A stretch of DNA of 64,000 nt from Chitinophaga parva (GTDB lineage Bacteria > Bacteroidota > Bacteroidia > Chitinophagales > Chitinophagaceae): the NCBI RefSeq assembly GCF_003071345.1, contig NZ_QCYK01000004.1:62001-126000 (forward strand). Direction: 5' to 3'. The translations under genes and the position numbers were made by a program. The first letter of the stretch is position 1. Each line of letters starts with the position of its first letter. This document shows positions 27,674 through 35,920 of this stretch, one piece after another. Below the pieces are notes generated by a model. It was not told where the DNA came from. It saw only the letters and a list, made by a program, of their open reading frames with translations, and made no database searches.

Positions 27674-28111
27674 ATGAAATCTATCTGGCATTCGACGAAT
27701 GTGTCCCTGGATTTGCTGAACGAGCGCGGCGAGAAGACCATGGCGGCTTGCATGGGCATGGAATTCACTGAAATAGGACCAGATTACCTGCGGATGATGA
27801 TGCCGGTAGATGACAGGACCCGGCAACCCTATGGCCTTCTGCACGGCGGTGCATCCGTAGCCCTTGCGGAAACTGTGGGCAGCATGGCCTCTGCATTGAT
27901 CATAGACCCAGCTAAACAAATGTGTGTAGGTATGGAGATCAATGCCAACCATTTGCGCGGCGTGCGCGATGGTTATGTGCATGCGGTGGCAAAGCCCCTG
28001 CACATTGGGTCCACCACCCATGTGTGGGATATCCGCATTACCGATGACGCACACCGCCTGGTGTGCGTGAGCCGCCTCACTGTGGCGGTGATTACAAAGA
28101 AGAACGCGTAG
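27674..28111 (+). CDS. hotdog-fold acyl-CoA thioesterase (MenI/YdiI-like)
   Basis: Hydrolyses an acyl- or aryl-CoA. 145 residues, single hotdog domain. The QPYGLLHGGASVALAETVGS block (51-70), with His57-Gly-Gly and Glu66, matches the YdiI/MenI/EntH group, whose members cleave 1,4-dihydroxy-2-naphthoyl-CoA in menaquinone synthesis. That would suit a menaquinone-using bacterium, but no men genes are nearby, so the substrate is inference. Same strand as coaD, 47 bases later; convergent with the Nudix gene. Confidence 0.9.
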   Translation: MKSIWHSTNVSLDLLNERGEKTMAACMGMEFTEIGPDYLRMMMPVDDRTRQPYGLLHGGASVALAETVGSMASALIIDPAKQMCVGMEINANHLRGVRDGYVHAVAKPLHIGSTTHVWDIRITDDAHRLVCVSRLTVAVITKKNA

Positions 28112-28114
28112 CCG

Positions 28115-28741
28115 TTACACCGCAAATCCGTCTGCCGCAAACACGGCGCGGATGTTCTGGTAAGAGTACTGCATGTACTTGCCCACATTTTCCGGCTTTA
28201 TCCACTGGATGTCCATGATGTCTTCCTCTATCTGGGGGATGGTGAGCTCTGTGCCGGTAAAGCGCATGTGGAACCACACGGTGTGTTTGAGGAGGGGCTG
28301 ATCTTTGTGGGCGTAATAATGATAGGTCTCGGTGATCTTGTGTTCCAGGGTAATGCTGAGCAAGCCCGTTTCTTCAGCCACTTCGCGGATGGCGCATTGT
28401 TCAATGGTCTCACCCGGGTCCAGTTTTCCTTTAGGCAGGTCCCATTTGCCGCGGCGGAACATGAGTAGCACATCCCCATCAGTATTCACGATCAAACCAC
28501 CACCGGCGGTGAGCACGGTATAGTGTGATTTTACCGTTTCCAGGAGGCCGTCCACGTTTGGATCAATGAGCACAGTGGCGGCAAACTTACCGGTTTGCAG
28601 GTCATGGATGCAGCTGGTCACCTGGGGCCGGTCTGGTTTGGTAAAGAGGGGGGCGTTGAGAAATTCCGGGGAGATGCCATGAATGGAATCGCTGAGGATC
28701 AATGGCCGTTCGTCGATGAAGATCGTGTATTGCTTGGTCAT
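28115..28741 (-). CDS. Nudix hydrolase
   Basis: Hydrolyses a nucleoside diphosphate linked to another group. The Nudix box is complete: G105-KLDPGETIEQCAIREVAEETG-L127, with the metal-binding REVAEE. An N-terminal extension of about 75 residues precedes the domain. 208 residues. It lies between coaD and pyrE, a gene order common in this phylum, and is divergent from pyrE. Substrate unknown. Confidence 0.93.
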   Translation of the reverse strand: MTKQYTIFIDERPLILSDSIHGISPEFLNAPLFTKPDRPQVTSCIHDLQTGKFAATVLIDPNVDGLLETVKSHYTVLTAGGGLIVNTDGDVLLMFRRGKWDLPKGKLDPGETIEQCAIREVAEETGLLSITLEHKITETYHYYAHKDQPLLKHTVWFHMRFTGTELTIPQIEEDIMDIQWIKPENVGKYMQYSYQNIRAVFAADGFAV

Positions 28742-28838
28742 GCTGCAAAGATAAAAGAATTAGCGGGATGCGGGAGTGCCGCAGGAACCATGCCAGGAGC
28801 GGGTTTCAGTTAAAGCCGGCAGGTTAAGCCTAATTTAT

Positions 28839-28846
28839 TATTTTTG
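28839..28846 (+). promoter_or_regulatory. -7 box immediately before pyrE
   Basis: TATTTTTG ends only 4 bases before the ATG at 28851. With the usual spacing the transcript would begin at or within a few bases of the start codon. Confidence 0.45.
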
Positions 28847-28850
28847 CGCC

Positions 28851-29492
28851 ATGCAAAACATCAGTGAAAAACAGGTAGCAGAAAAACTGCTGCAGGTGCA
28901 GGCCATAAAATTGAGCCCTGCACAGCCCTTCACCTGGGCCTCCGGCTGGAAATCGCCCATCTACTGCGACAACCGCAAATTGCTTTCTTACCCGTATGTG
29001 CGGGACTATATCAAGTCTGAGTTATGCAATACAGTGTTTGAAACCTTTCCCGATGCGGCGGTGATCGCAGGCGTGGCCACGGCGGGTATCCCGCATGGGG
29101 CACTGGTGGCGGATCAGCTGAAACTGCCTTTCATTTATGTGCGTTCCAAGCCTAAGGAACATGGTATGGGCAACCAGATAGAAGGGGTGCTCCAGGAAGG
29201 CCAGCAGGTAGTAGTGGTGGAAGACCTGATCTCTACCGGCAAAAGCAGCCTGGAAGCAGTAGCCGCTATCCGTGCAGCCGGTGGGGTGGTGATCGGCATG
29301 GTGTCTATCTTTAATTATGGGTTCGATAAGGCGGTGCAGGCCTTTGCAGCGGCAGATGTGCCTTACAAATCCCTGAGCAATTATAATGCAATGATAGAGC
29401 TGGCGGAAGAAAAGGGCATAGTGTCGGCTTCCGATGTGGAAATGCTGCGGCAATGGCGTTCTTCACCGGATACCTGGGGGGGTAAAGGCTAG
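28851..29492 (+). CDS. pyrE: orotate phosphoribosyltransferase
   Basis: Pyrimidine synthesis: orotate plus PRPP to OMP. Start ATG 28851 gives MQNISEKQVAEKLLQ; the longer frame from 28776 runs through the promoter. 213 residues. FTWASGWKSPIYCDNR (28-42) is the orotate-site region and VVVVEDLISTGKSS (120-133) the PRPP loop; KPKEHGMGNQIEG is the flexible catalytic loop. The mRNA may be almost leaderless. Confidence 0.97.
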   Translation: MQNISEKQVAEKLLQVQAIKLSPAQPFTWASGWKSPIYCDNRKLLSYPYVRDYIKSELCNTVFETFPDAAVIAGVATAGIPHGALVADQLKLPFIYVRSKPKEHGMGNQIEGVLQEGQQVVVVEDLISTGKSSLEAVAAIRAAGGVVIGMVSIFNYGFDKAVQAFAAADVPYKSLSNYNAMIELAEEKGIVSASDVEMLRQWRSSPDTWGGKG

Positions 29493-29772
29493 TGGTCCGT
29501 TGTTAGTTATTGTTCACTGTTGATCATCGATGGTTTAACTTTCAGCGGCTCATTTCTGCCAGTTGCTCGTTGCTGATCATTGGTCGTTGTGGCCCATTCT
29601 TTAGCAGCTGACCGTTGGTGTTTGATCACAATCGGCAATCCTCCGTGGGCTCACTTGCCAATGGTGATCGCTGCTAGTTAATTGTTGGAGGTTCATTTTT
29701 CATTGCTTTTGGGGTTTGCCGCGGTTAACCATTAATCTTTTTTCATATATTAGCAGTATAAATTTGAAAAAC
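29493..29772. other. gap with degenerate GTTG/TGATC-rich repeats
   Basis: Phrases resembling ccgttg-n-gttg-n-tgatcattggt recur at irregular spacing between about 29500 and 29680, too decayed to define a unit. No gene seen. The right end is the leader of the HMA gene. Confidence 0.35.
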
Positions 29773-30147
29773 ATGCGTATCCTGAAATTAATGACCGTAA
29801 TGTTGCTGGCTGCCGCCGGTTCCGTATCAGCCCAGGCCAAGAAAGGCACCCTGGCTACTGCAAAGATCAGCGTACCCACTGTGCAGTGCGAAGAGTGCAG
29901 CCAGAAAATTGAACGCTTTGTAGGTCATGAAGAAGGGGTGCAATCCGTGAAGGTGGATTGGAAGCATAAGACTGCCACCGTGAAATACTTCACAGACCGC
30001 ACGAACATTGAAAATGTAAAGACGGCTATTGCCAATACCGGTTATGACGCGGACAATGTAACGGCGGATAAAGAGGCGTACGACAAGCTGCCCCTGTGCT
30101 GCAAAAAACCGGAAGATGGCGGCGGTATGCCGGATAAGAAGCACTGA
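29773..30147 (+). CDS. periplasmic heavy-metal-associated (HMA) domain protein
   Basis: Signal peptide ending VSAQ, then one HMA fold. The metal-binding pair is C39-x-x-C42 in VQCEECSQKI, and the domain continues VQSVKVDWKHKTATVKYFTD...IANTGYDAD, close to copper- or mercury-type HMA domains. A C-terminal Cys-Cys (LCCKK) and a Gly/His tail may add metal ligands. ATG 29773 is preferred over the frame start at 29716, which would place 19 polar residues before the signal. 124 residues. Followed by a terminator. Confidence 0.9.
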   Translation: MRILKLMTVMLLAAAGSVSAQAKKGTLATAKISVPTVQCEECSQKIERFVGHEEGVQSVKVDWKHKTATVKYFTDRTNIENVKTAIANTGYDADNVTADKEAYDKLPLCCKKPEDGGGMPDKKH

Positions 30148-30168
30148 TATTTTAATAAGTTGGTATAG

Positions 30169-30211
30169 ACCGGAAGCCGGACCTGAACGCAGGACTGGCT
30201 TCCGGTTTTTT
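30169..30211 (+). terminator. intrinsic terminator after the HMA gene
   Basis: Stem accggaagcc / ggcttccggt (30169-30178, 30197-30206), then tttttt. Confidence 0.85.
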
Positions 30212-30247
30212 GCTGGATTTTGCCTGGTGAATCCGGGCTGGTTATGG

Positions 30248-30482
30248 TTTGATCGTCCTCGAGCTCAGTGCACGCGGGCTGGTTAGGGGCTGGCGCCTGG
30301 TGTTTGATCGTCCTCGAGCTCAGCGCACCTGGGCTGGTTATGGGACTGGCACCTGGTGTTTGATCGTCCTCGAGCTCAGCGCACCTGGGCTGGTTACGGG
30401 TACCGGCACCGGCACCGGCACCTGGTGTTTGACCGTCCTCGAGCTCAGCGCACCTGGGCTGGTTATGGGCCTGCCCCGGTTT
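30248..30482. repeat. GC-rich minisatellite, four copies of a 55-69 bp unit
   Basis: Copies begin at 30248, 30303, 30359 and 30428, each opening with TTTGATCGTCCTCGAGCTCA followed by GCGCACCTGGGCTGGTTA, a short variable part and GGCACCTGGTG. A partial copy precedes the first. The third copy is longer because ACCGGC is itself repeated. Unit lengths 55, 56 and 69 are not multiples of three, so open frames across the array are not conserved between copies. Confidence 0.9.
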
Positions 30483-30516
30483 TTTGATCAATACCCAGTC
30501 TTGCGCGCCAAACAAA

Positions 30517-30559
30517 AAGCCCGGTTTTCAGCAGATATACGATGCTGAAAACCGGGCTT
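30517..30559 (-). terminator. strong hairpin ending the LEA-type gene
   Basis: Perfect 17-bp stem (30517-30533 with 30543-30559), loop 9 bases; on the minus strand it is followed by ttttt. Confidence 0.88.
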
Positions 30560-30593
30560 CCCCTTTTTATAAAAGGCCCTCGTTTAAACGGGC

Positions 30594-31049
30594 TTAAAAG
30601 AAGTCGAGCTTTTGTTTTGTCTCACACTTGATCGGGAAGGGGAGATATACCCCGCCTTTACCCACTTTACAATTGCCAGTGGCGCGGATGGTCACTTCCT
30701 TGTTAGAGAATGCCATGAATGCGTTGCTGAGCACATTTTTCATGTTTACGTTCATTTTCACCGGGAAATAAAAAGTATCCTTTGAGGGAATTTCGATCAT
30801 CGTATCCTGGGTAGAGTGACCTACCTGTACATCGTCAAAGAACACGTCGAAGGAGGCGTCTTTAAGGCGGAGATTGAATTTATTGGGGTTATAATAAGCG
30901 AGCTCTACCCGCACTTTGCTTTCCGTGAGCCCCAGTGATTCAAAAGTGACGCCGGCCACGCGCACAAACTGGAGGTCTTTTACCTTTTGGCAGGCGCTTA
31001 ACCCTACCAGGAGCAGGCCGGCCAGGGCGATCCAAATTCCTTTCTTCAT
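30594..31049 (-). CDS. LEA type 2 family lipoprotein
   Basis: Lipoprotein with lipobox LSAC (Cys20) and one LEA14-like beta-sandwich: FESLGLTESKVRVELAYYNPNKFNLRLKDASFDVFFDDVQVG matches the family's NPNxxxLxLxxxxxxVxxxgxxxg pattern. Related domains are tied to desiccation or hypersensitive responses in plants; the bacterial role is unknown. 151 residues. Ends in a strong terminator. Confidence 0.85.
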   Translation of the reverse strand: MKKGIWIALAGLLLVGLSACQKVKDLQFVRVAGVTFESLGLTESKVRVELAYYNPNKFNLRLKDASFDVFFDDVQVGHSTQDTMIEIPSKDTFYFPVKMNVNMKNVLSNAFMAFSNKEVTIRATGNCKVGKGGVYLPFPIKCETKQKLDFF

Positions 31050-31834
31050 GATTAGTTTTTACGTCCCCAAACCTACGGGAAAGGGGGAAATTCTCAAACA
31101 GGAGGCTTTGAATTAGGAAACATTTAACTGCCGGCGGGCGCAGCGCCAGGGGGGAATTCCGGCATTTTGACGAAAAGAAGGGTGGGCGAGTTATTGAGAT
31201 CCGGTAGATTTTGACTTGGATTGGGTAGTTGATTTCGGGAAAGCCGGGTCCTGGGAAACCGGGTCTCAGGGAATGGTGTTAGAAAAACCGGGTCGGGAAA
31301 CCGGGTCGAAAAAACCGGGTCGAAAAAAACGGGTCAAAAAAAATCGGGTCGAAAAAACCGGGTCGAAAAAACCGAAGCCGGAAAATATAAAAATCATTTT
31401 TAACAAACTCATCAATAGTCCTTCGTTCTGCTAAATTTTAAAAGGGTAGGGCAGTCACCCACCAAACTCATCAATAACAAGCCAGGTCAAATCTTAAAGC
31501 ATCCCTATCGCTTTGAGCTCGCTCCTTCATAGCAAGCTCTTCAATAAATCCCACTTTCAATTTCTTCCCATCCCCCAACCAACTTTCTACTTGAAATTTC
31601 ACTTCAATTAAAAGTGACTGAAAATGACCATTTTTACTACTAACAAGTTTAGTATTTTTGCATCCTGGAATGCGATTATTTGAAAAACAATTTTGCTAAT
31701 TATAATAGCATATTTATAATTTTTCTATGAGGTGCATTTCAGGCACTTACAATTAATTATCAAGTGTAGAAACATAAACAGTTGAGCCTACATTTCGATG
31801 GATTTTTAAGCATTTTAAACACCTGCCAGACAGT
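31050..31834. other. 785-bp gap with a 14-bp repeat array and a promoter-like box
   Basis: Left half holds the ccgggtcgaaaaaa array (listed separately). The right half is AT-rich with TATTTTTG at 31653-31660, a perfect -7 box but without a TTG 20 bases upstream, giving a leader of about 165 bases before the WbqC gene. A basic 72-codon frame (31216-31434) crosses the array and is not considered a gene. Confidence 0.5.
31244..31378. repeat. short tandem array CCGGGTCGAAAAAA, about nine copies
   Basis: CCGGGTC or a one-base variant begins at 31244, 31259, 31288, 31301, 31315, 31329, 31344, 31358 and (decayed) 31372. Most spacings are 13-15 bp. G-rich heptamers alternate with A runs, so the array also alternates stiff and GC-rich DNA at near 1.3 helical turns. 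Confidence 0.9.
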
Positions 31835-32476
31835 ATGTCAGACGCTCAGAAAAATGGAACATTATTAATTGAATCTCAATTATTTCCAACACTTTACTTC
31901 TATAAAACTTCAATTGTAGCGGAAAAATTACTTTTGGAGCAATGGGAACACTACCAAAAAGTGAGTTTTCGGAACCGCTATTACATTGCGGGCCCTAACG
32001 GCCGTATTTTGCTCTCGGTGCCCCTTACCAAAGGAAAGAACCAGCGAACGCTTGTAAGGGACGTTAAAATCAGTAATGAGGAAAAGTGGCAGGATCAGCA
32101 TTGGAAGACTTTAGTATCCGCCTACCGGCGCTCCCCCTGGTTTGAGTACTACGAGGAAGAACTGCGCCCGCTGTTTGAGCAGCGCTTTGAGCGCCTGCTG
32201 GACTGGAACCTGGCATGCTTCGACTGGGTGAATGAGCGCCTGGGCCTGGAGCTGCCCTATGAACTTACGGATGAGTACGTTCACCATTATGATCAAAACA
32301 GCGGCATTATCGATGCGCGCAACCGGATCCAACCCGGCAGTGACGCCCCTCAAGACGTTGATTTACCGGTTTATACACAGGTTTTTGGAGAGCGCACCGG
32401 CTTCCTGCCTAATCTCAGTATCCTGGATTTACTGTTCTGCGAGGGTAAGCAGGCTATAAAACGGCTTCAGGATTAG
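31835..32476 (+). CDS. WbqC family protein
   Basis: Cytoplasmic protein of the WbqC-like family, named from O-antigen clusters but of unproven activity. Typical features: LIESQLFPTLYFYK at the start, VSFRNRYYIAGPNGRILLSVPL (about 44-65) and the SAYRRSPWFEYYEEELRPLF block (about 97-116). 213 residues. No polysaccharide genes are nearby. It is followed by the arginine decarboxylase gene, which has its own promoter. Confidence 0.88.
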   Translation: MSDAQKNGTLLIESQLFPTLYFYKTSIVAEKLLLEQWEHYQKVSFRNRYYIAGPNGRILLSVPLTKGKNQRTLVRDVKISNEEKWQDQHWKTLVSAYRRSPWFEYYEEELRPLFEQRFERLLDWNLACFDWVNERLGLELPYELTDEYVHHYDQNSGIIDARNRIQPGSDAPQDVDLPVYTQVFGERTGFLPNLSILDLLFCEGKQAIKRLQD

Positions 32477-32563
32477 AAATTAATTGTAGGAGAGGGGGAT
32501 TAACTAATTGTTTTGTAATCAATTGGTTTTATTGAGTGTTTTTTGTAAAAAACCTGTGGAAAA

Positions 32564-32596
32564 TTGTGCGACAATACCGCAATTTATTTAGTTTTG
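32564..32596 (+). promoter_or_regulatory. promoter of the arginine decarboxylase gene
   Basis: TTG at 32564-32566 and TAGTTTTG (perfect TAnnTTTG) at 32589-32596, separated by 22 bases. The predicted leader is about 110 bases. Confidence 0.7.
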
Positions 32597-32715
32597 CATC
32601 CAATTTTACTGGATCCCGAACTGACGTAGGTGTATAAACCAGGAGTTTACCAGTGAGGTGATGACACATTTACCTGAATAAATTTTACTAACGCTGAATT
32701 CATTCAAAGGAATAA

Positions 32716-34155
32716 ATGAATAATACCTACACGGACCTCGTTAATCAGACTTTTGAGTTTCCACAGGAAGGCTTCGAAGTCAAGAATAACTATCTGGAGT
32801 ACAATGGCCTGGACATGAAGGCGCTGATCGATAAGTACGGCACTCCCTTCAAATTGACCTACCTGCCCAAAATTGGCAGCCAGATCAATAAGGCCAAGAA
32901 AATGTTCGCCGATGCGATCAAAAAGAACAAGTACGATGCAAACTATTACTACTGCTATTGTACTAAGAGTTCCCACTTCTCCTTCATTATGGAGGAGACC
33001 CTGAAGCACGGCGTACACATCGAAACTTCGTTCGCTTACGATATAGACATTATTAATAAGCTCTACGAAAGAAAGAAGATCAATAAGGACACCTTTATTA
33101 TATGTAATGGCTATAAAACCAAAGCTTATACAAAGGCTATCTCCAAACTGATCAACAGCGGGTTCACCAATGTGCTGCCTATCCTCGACAACAAAGAGGA
33201 ACTGGAGGACTACCAGAAGAACATCCCCCGGGGCAAAAAGGTGAAAATGGGCATGCGTATCGCCACCGAAGAGGAGCCTACGTTCGACTTTTACACCAGC
33301 CGCCTGGGCATCCGTCCCCGTGACATCCTGGAGTTTTACGTAGACAAACTGAAAGGCAATGAGAAGTTCGAGCTGAAAATGCTGCACTTCTTTATGAATA
33401 AAGGGATCAAAGACGATATCTATTACTGGAGCCAGTTTAACCGCGTGGTGAACCTGTACTGCCAGTTGAAGAAGATCTGCCCGGAACTGGACAGCATCAA
33501 TATCGGCGGCGGTTTCCCGATCAAACACTCCCTGGGTTTTGATTACGACTACAATTACATGGTAAATGAAATTGTGGCCAACATCAAATCCATCTGCAAA
33601 AAGAACAAGGTGCCGGTGCCGAATATCTACACCGAATTTGGTTCTTACACCGTGGGAGAAAGCGGCTCCGTGATCTACAGCGTGATCGGTGAAAAAATGC
33701 AGAACGACCGTGAGATCTGGTATATGATCGATAGCTCTTTCATTACCACCTTGCCAGACACCTGGGGCATTGGGGAGAAGTTCCTGATGTTGCCCATTAA
33801 CAAATGGGACCAGGAATACCAGGAGGTACACCTCGGTGGCCTTACCTGCGACGGGTACGATTTCTATACTTCGGAAGAACATATTAATGCCGTGTTTTTG
33901 CCCAAACTGGGCAACCCGGTAGAAACCGGCGAAGCCGCTTCTTCTACCAAAAGCACCGGGGAGCCGTTGTACATCGGTTTCTTTCATACCGGTGCCTACC
34001 AGGACCAGTTGAGTGGTTATGGGGGTATCAAACACTGCCTCATTCCTTCCCCCAAACACGTGGTGGTAGGCTATGACAAAAACGGGCAATTAAGAGACTG
34101 GTTATATGCAAAAGAGCAGAGCGCTCAAAGCATGTTGAAGATTTTGGGTTATTAA
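32716..34155 (+). CDS. speA: arginine decarboxylase, fold III PLP enzyme
   Basis: Makes agmatine from arginine, first step of one polyamine route. 479 residues, shorter than proteobacterial SpeA. The chain begins with an alanine-racemase-like barrel: the PLP lysine is probably in YYCYCTKSSHFSFI (about residues 76-89), followed by HGVHIETSFAYDIDII; the glycine-rich INIGGGFPIKHS is the PLP phosphate site; TCDGYDFYT carries the C-terminal Cys-Asp expected in the other active-site half. Substrate choice between arginine and related amino acids is inferred from similarity to proteins annotated this way. Confidence 0.85.
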   Translation: MNNTYTDLVNQTFEFPQEGFEVKNNYLEYNGLDMKALIDKYGTPFKLTYLPKIGSQINKAKKMFADAIKKNKYDANYYYCYCTKSSHFSFIMEETLKHGVHIETSFAYDIDIINKLYERKKINKDTFIICNGYKTKAYTKAISKLINSGFTNVLPILDNKEELEDYQKNIPRGKKVKMGMRIATEEEPTFDFYTSRLGIRPRDILEFYVDKLKGNEKFELKMLHFFMNKGIKDDIYYWSQFNRVVNLYCQLKKICPELDSINIGGGFPIKHSLGFDYDYNYMVNEIVANIKSICKKNKVPVPNIYTEFGSYTVGESGSVIYSVIGEKMQNDREIWYMIDSSFITTLPDTWGIGEKFLMLPINKWDQEYQEVHLGGLTCDGYDFYTSEEHINAVFLPKLGNPVETGEAASSTKSTGEPLYIGFFHTGAYQDQLSGYGGIKHCLIPSPKHVVVGYDKNGQLRDWLYAKEQSAQSMLKILGY

Positions 34156-34936
34156 AAAAATGGGTTAGTAATCCACTTAGGTACCCCTCGGTTTTCCGAG
34201 GGGTTATTTTTTTTATGGGGATATGCTGCGCCCAACGTCGTGCCTTGTACGCCGCACAGTTCCGCCTGAAAACTAAAAAGCCCCCCTGGAGGAGAGCTTT
34301 AAGCTTCATGGAATAGGCTAGTTGCTAATTATTTCATGGTGGGGATGAAAGACAAAGCATAAGGATAATAGCACGCCAGGCTGGCTGGCTACCCAAAGAT
34401 AATACGACCTTTTTCCCGCTGTACGTACCACTTCGTTGTAGATTTCCCTGTTGGTTTTCAGGGTACTGTAGCTGCTTTGCCAGCCTCCGCAATTACGCCT
34501 GCAAGTTCTGAGGTTGTGGTTATGTATGTGTTTAAAGTTCTATGCATGTGTTTTTGCAGCAGGATGGGGCTTGACAAGTTAGGATAGTAGGAGGCCTTAT
34601 GGGAAAGGTGGGCGCAAAGGGGCTGCTGTATTGGTTTCCTGGGTACTGCCTGTTGAAATGCTGCGCTGCTGGCGGGTTTGAGGGTGCAGGTTTATTACAG
34701 GGAAGGTGTAATGGAAAAGTATTGATTATATTGATGAATGACGAAATTAATAATATGTATTTTATTGTTATGGATAGCTATCACACATATGTGTAGGAAT
34801 CAGGCCATTTGGGCGTGGTTGTATCCTGATGTGGTGGGAGCTCCGGGTACTTTGTAGGTGGAGGAACCAGGTGATTTGAATGCGGCCATGACCTGCGGCA
34901 GTTTAAAAATAATACCGAGCGGTATGAAGGTGCAAC
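34156..34936. other. 781-bp gap without a convincing gene
   Basis: After the terminator the gap has low coding character. On the minus strand about 34350-34530 translates as an uninterrupted run including GGWQSSYSTLKTNREIYNEVVRT, which could be a decayed coding remnant; I do not recognise it. A 65-codon plus-strand frame (34599-34796) looks accidental. Confidence 0.4.
34183..34214 (+). terminator. intrinsic terminator after speA
   Basis: Stem acccctcgg / ccgaggggt with loop tttt, then an almost uninterrupted run of T. Confidence 0.9.
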
Positions 34937-35773
34937 TCAATCATGGGCAGGAAGGTCTCCGCTGTTAAGGATTTCCAGGGCGGTTTCACACTGCTTTTCA
35001 ATTTCCAGGAAGCAGGCATCGGTCAGCTCCTTGTTGGCCTCGGCAGTCATGCCGGATCGGGAGAGGCCCTTCAGCAGCAGGAACTGGCGGGTGAGGTTTT
35101 GCTGTAGCAGGGAGGAGTGCTGGCGCTGCCGGTCCAGGTTCTTCTTCCGCTCCAGGTGCACAATGCTGTGGTAATAGCTGGCCAGCAGGCCAAGGAGGAA
35201 GAGAATGGACAGTGCGGTAAAAATGGGATTGGCCACGTGCCGGAACACGTACGTGTAAGCGGGAAACACGTACACGGTGATATGATAGATCTTTATATAA
35301 GAACAGATGCCCAGGTAAATACAGAGTATTGCCACCAGGATGGCGGTGGTGGTACGGCTGGCGGTTACAAAGGAAAGCATGATAGCGGCCAGCCACATGA
35401 AACCATAGTGAGTGGTAATATCAATATTATCACAAAAAGAGGTGGCAATGGCGGAAAGGAGCGTGGTAGTTGCCACTACCGCGCCTGTATAGCAGGTGGA
35501 ATTGCCTTTGCGCAGGAAGACCAGCGTGGCTGCCAGCACAGGGTAGGGCAGTGCGGCGAGGACAAAGCCCGGGTAGTTTTGTTGATATAAGAAAAAGAAT
35601 AAGGCCGGTAACTGTAACAGCAGGTAAAAGAAAATGAAATCAAATAACAGTTTGGTTTTACTCTGTTCATAGGTATCCGCCTTCTTCTGCATTGCGCCAC
35701 CTAACACCGCTTGGAGAGCAGCATCATAAGCACGCGTGGCCCAGTTGCCGGGCCCTGAGAATACTGGCTGCAT
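34937..35773 (-). CDS. orphan multi-pass membrane protein with C-terminal coiled coil
   Basis: Not a recognised family. 278 residues: a polar N-terminus, about six membrane helices from residue 40 to 210, then a helical cytoplasmic part rich in Arg, Lys, Gln and Leu (HLERKKNLDRQRQHSSLLQQ...). The layout resembles the membrane sensor part of Bacteroidota histidine kinases or adenylate cyclases, but the chain stops after the coiled coil and no kinase domain follows. A second possible start is Met28 (35692). Monocistronic. Function unknown. Confidence 0.75.
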   Translation of the reverse strand: MQPVFSGPGNWATRAYDAALQAVLGGAMQKKADTYEQSKTKLLFDFIFFYLLLQLPALFFFLYQQNYPGFVLAALPYPVLAATLVFLRKGNSTCYTGAVVATTTLLSAIATSFCDNIDITTHYGFMWLAAIMLSFVTASRTTTAILVAILCIYLGICSYIKIYHITVYVFPAYTYVFRHVANPIFTALSILFLLGLLASYYHSIVHLERKKNLDRQRQHSSLLQQNLTRQFLLLKGLSRSGMTAEANKELTDACFLEIEKQCETALEILNSGDLPAHD

Positions 35774-35875
35774 TTCCGTGGTAGTTCTGGTCTAGGAGCA
35801 AATTAGAAGAAATAAATAACGTATATGTGAAACGTTCGTGTGAATTATAGTCACTGGCCGGTAGGCATAAAAAAC

Positions 35876-35904
35876 GAAAACCCCGCCACCGTGGCGGGGT
35901 TTTC
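35876..35904 (-). terminator. intrinsic terminator after hsp20
   Basis: Stem gaaaaccccgcca / tggcggggttttc with a 3-base loop; on the minus strand a T run follows. Confidence 0.9.
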
Positions 35905-35920
35905 ATACGGGTCGTTTTAA

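Noticed and set aside
30042..30548. Repeat proteins encoded on either strand of the 30.3-kb minisatellite
   Set aside because: Unit lengths of 55, 56 and 69 bp shift the frame between copies, so the peptide repeat is not maintained; both terminators of the neighbouring genes lie inside or next to the frames.
31216..31434. 72-codon Lys/Arg-rich frame over the CCGGGTC array
   Set aside because: Residues follow from the DNA repeat; no promoter or family match.
34599..34796. 65-codon plus-strand frame
   Set aside because: No motif, odd Cys/Gly composition, no promoter, isolated in a non-coding gap.
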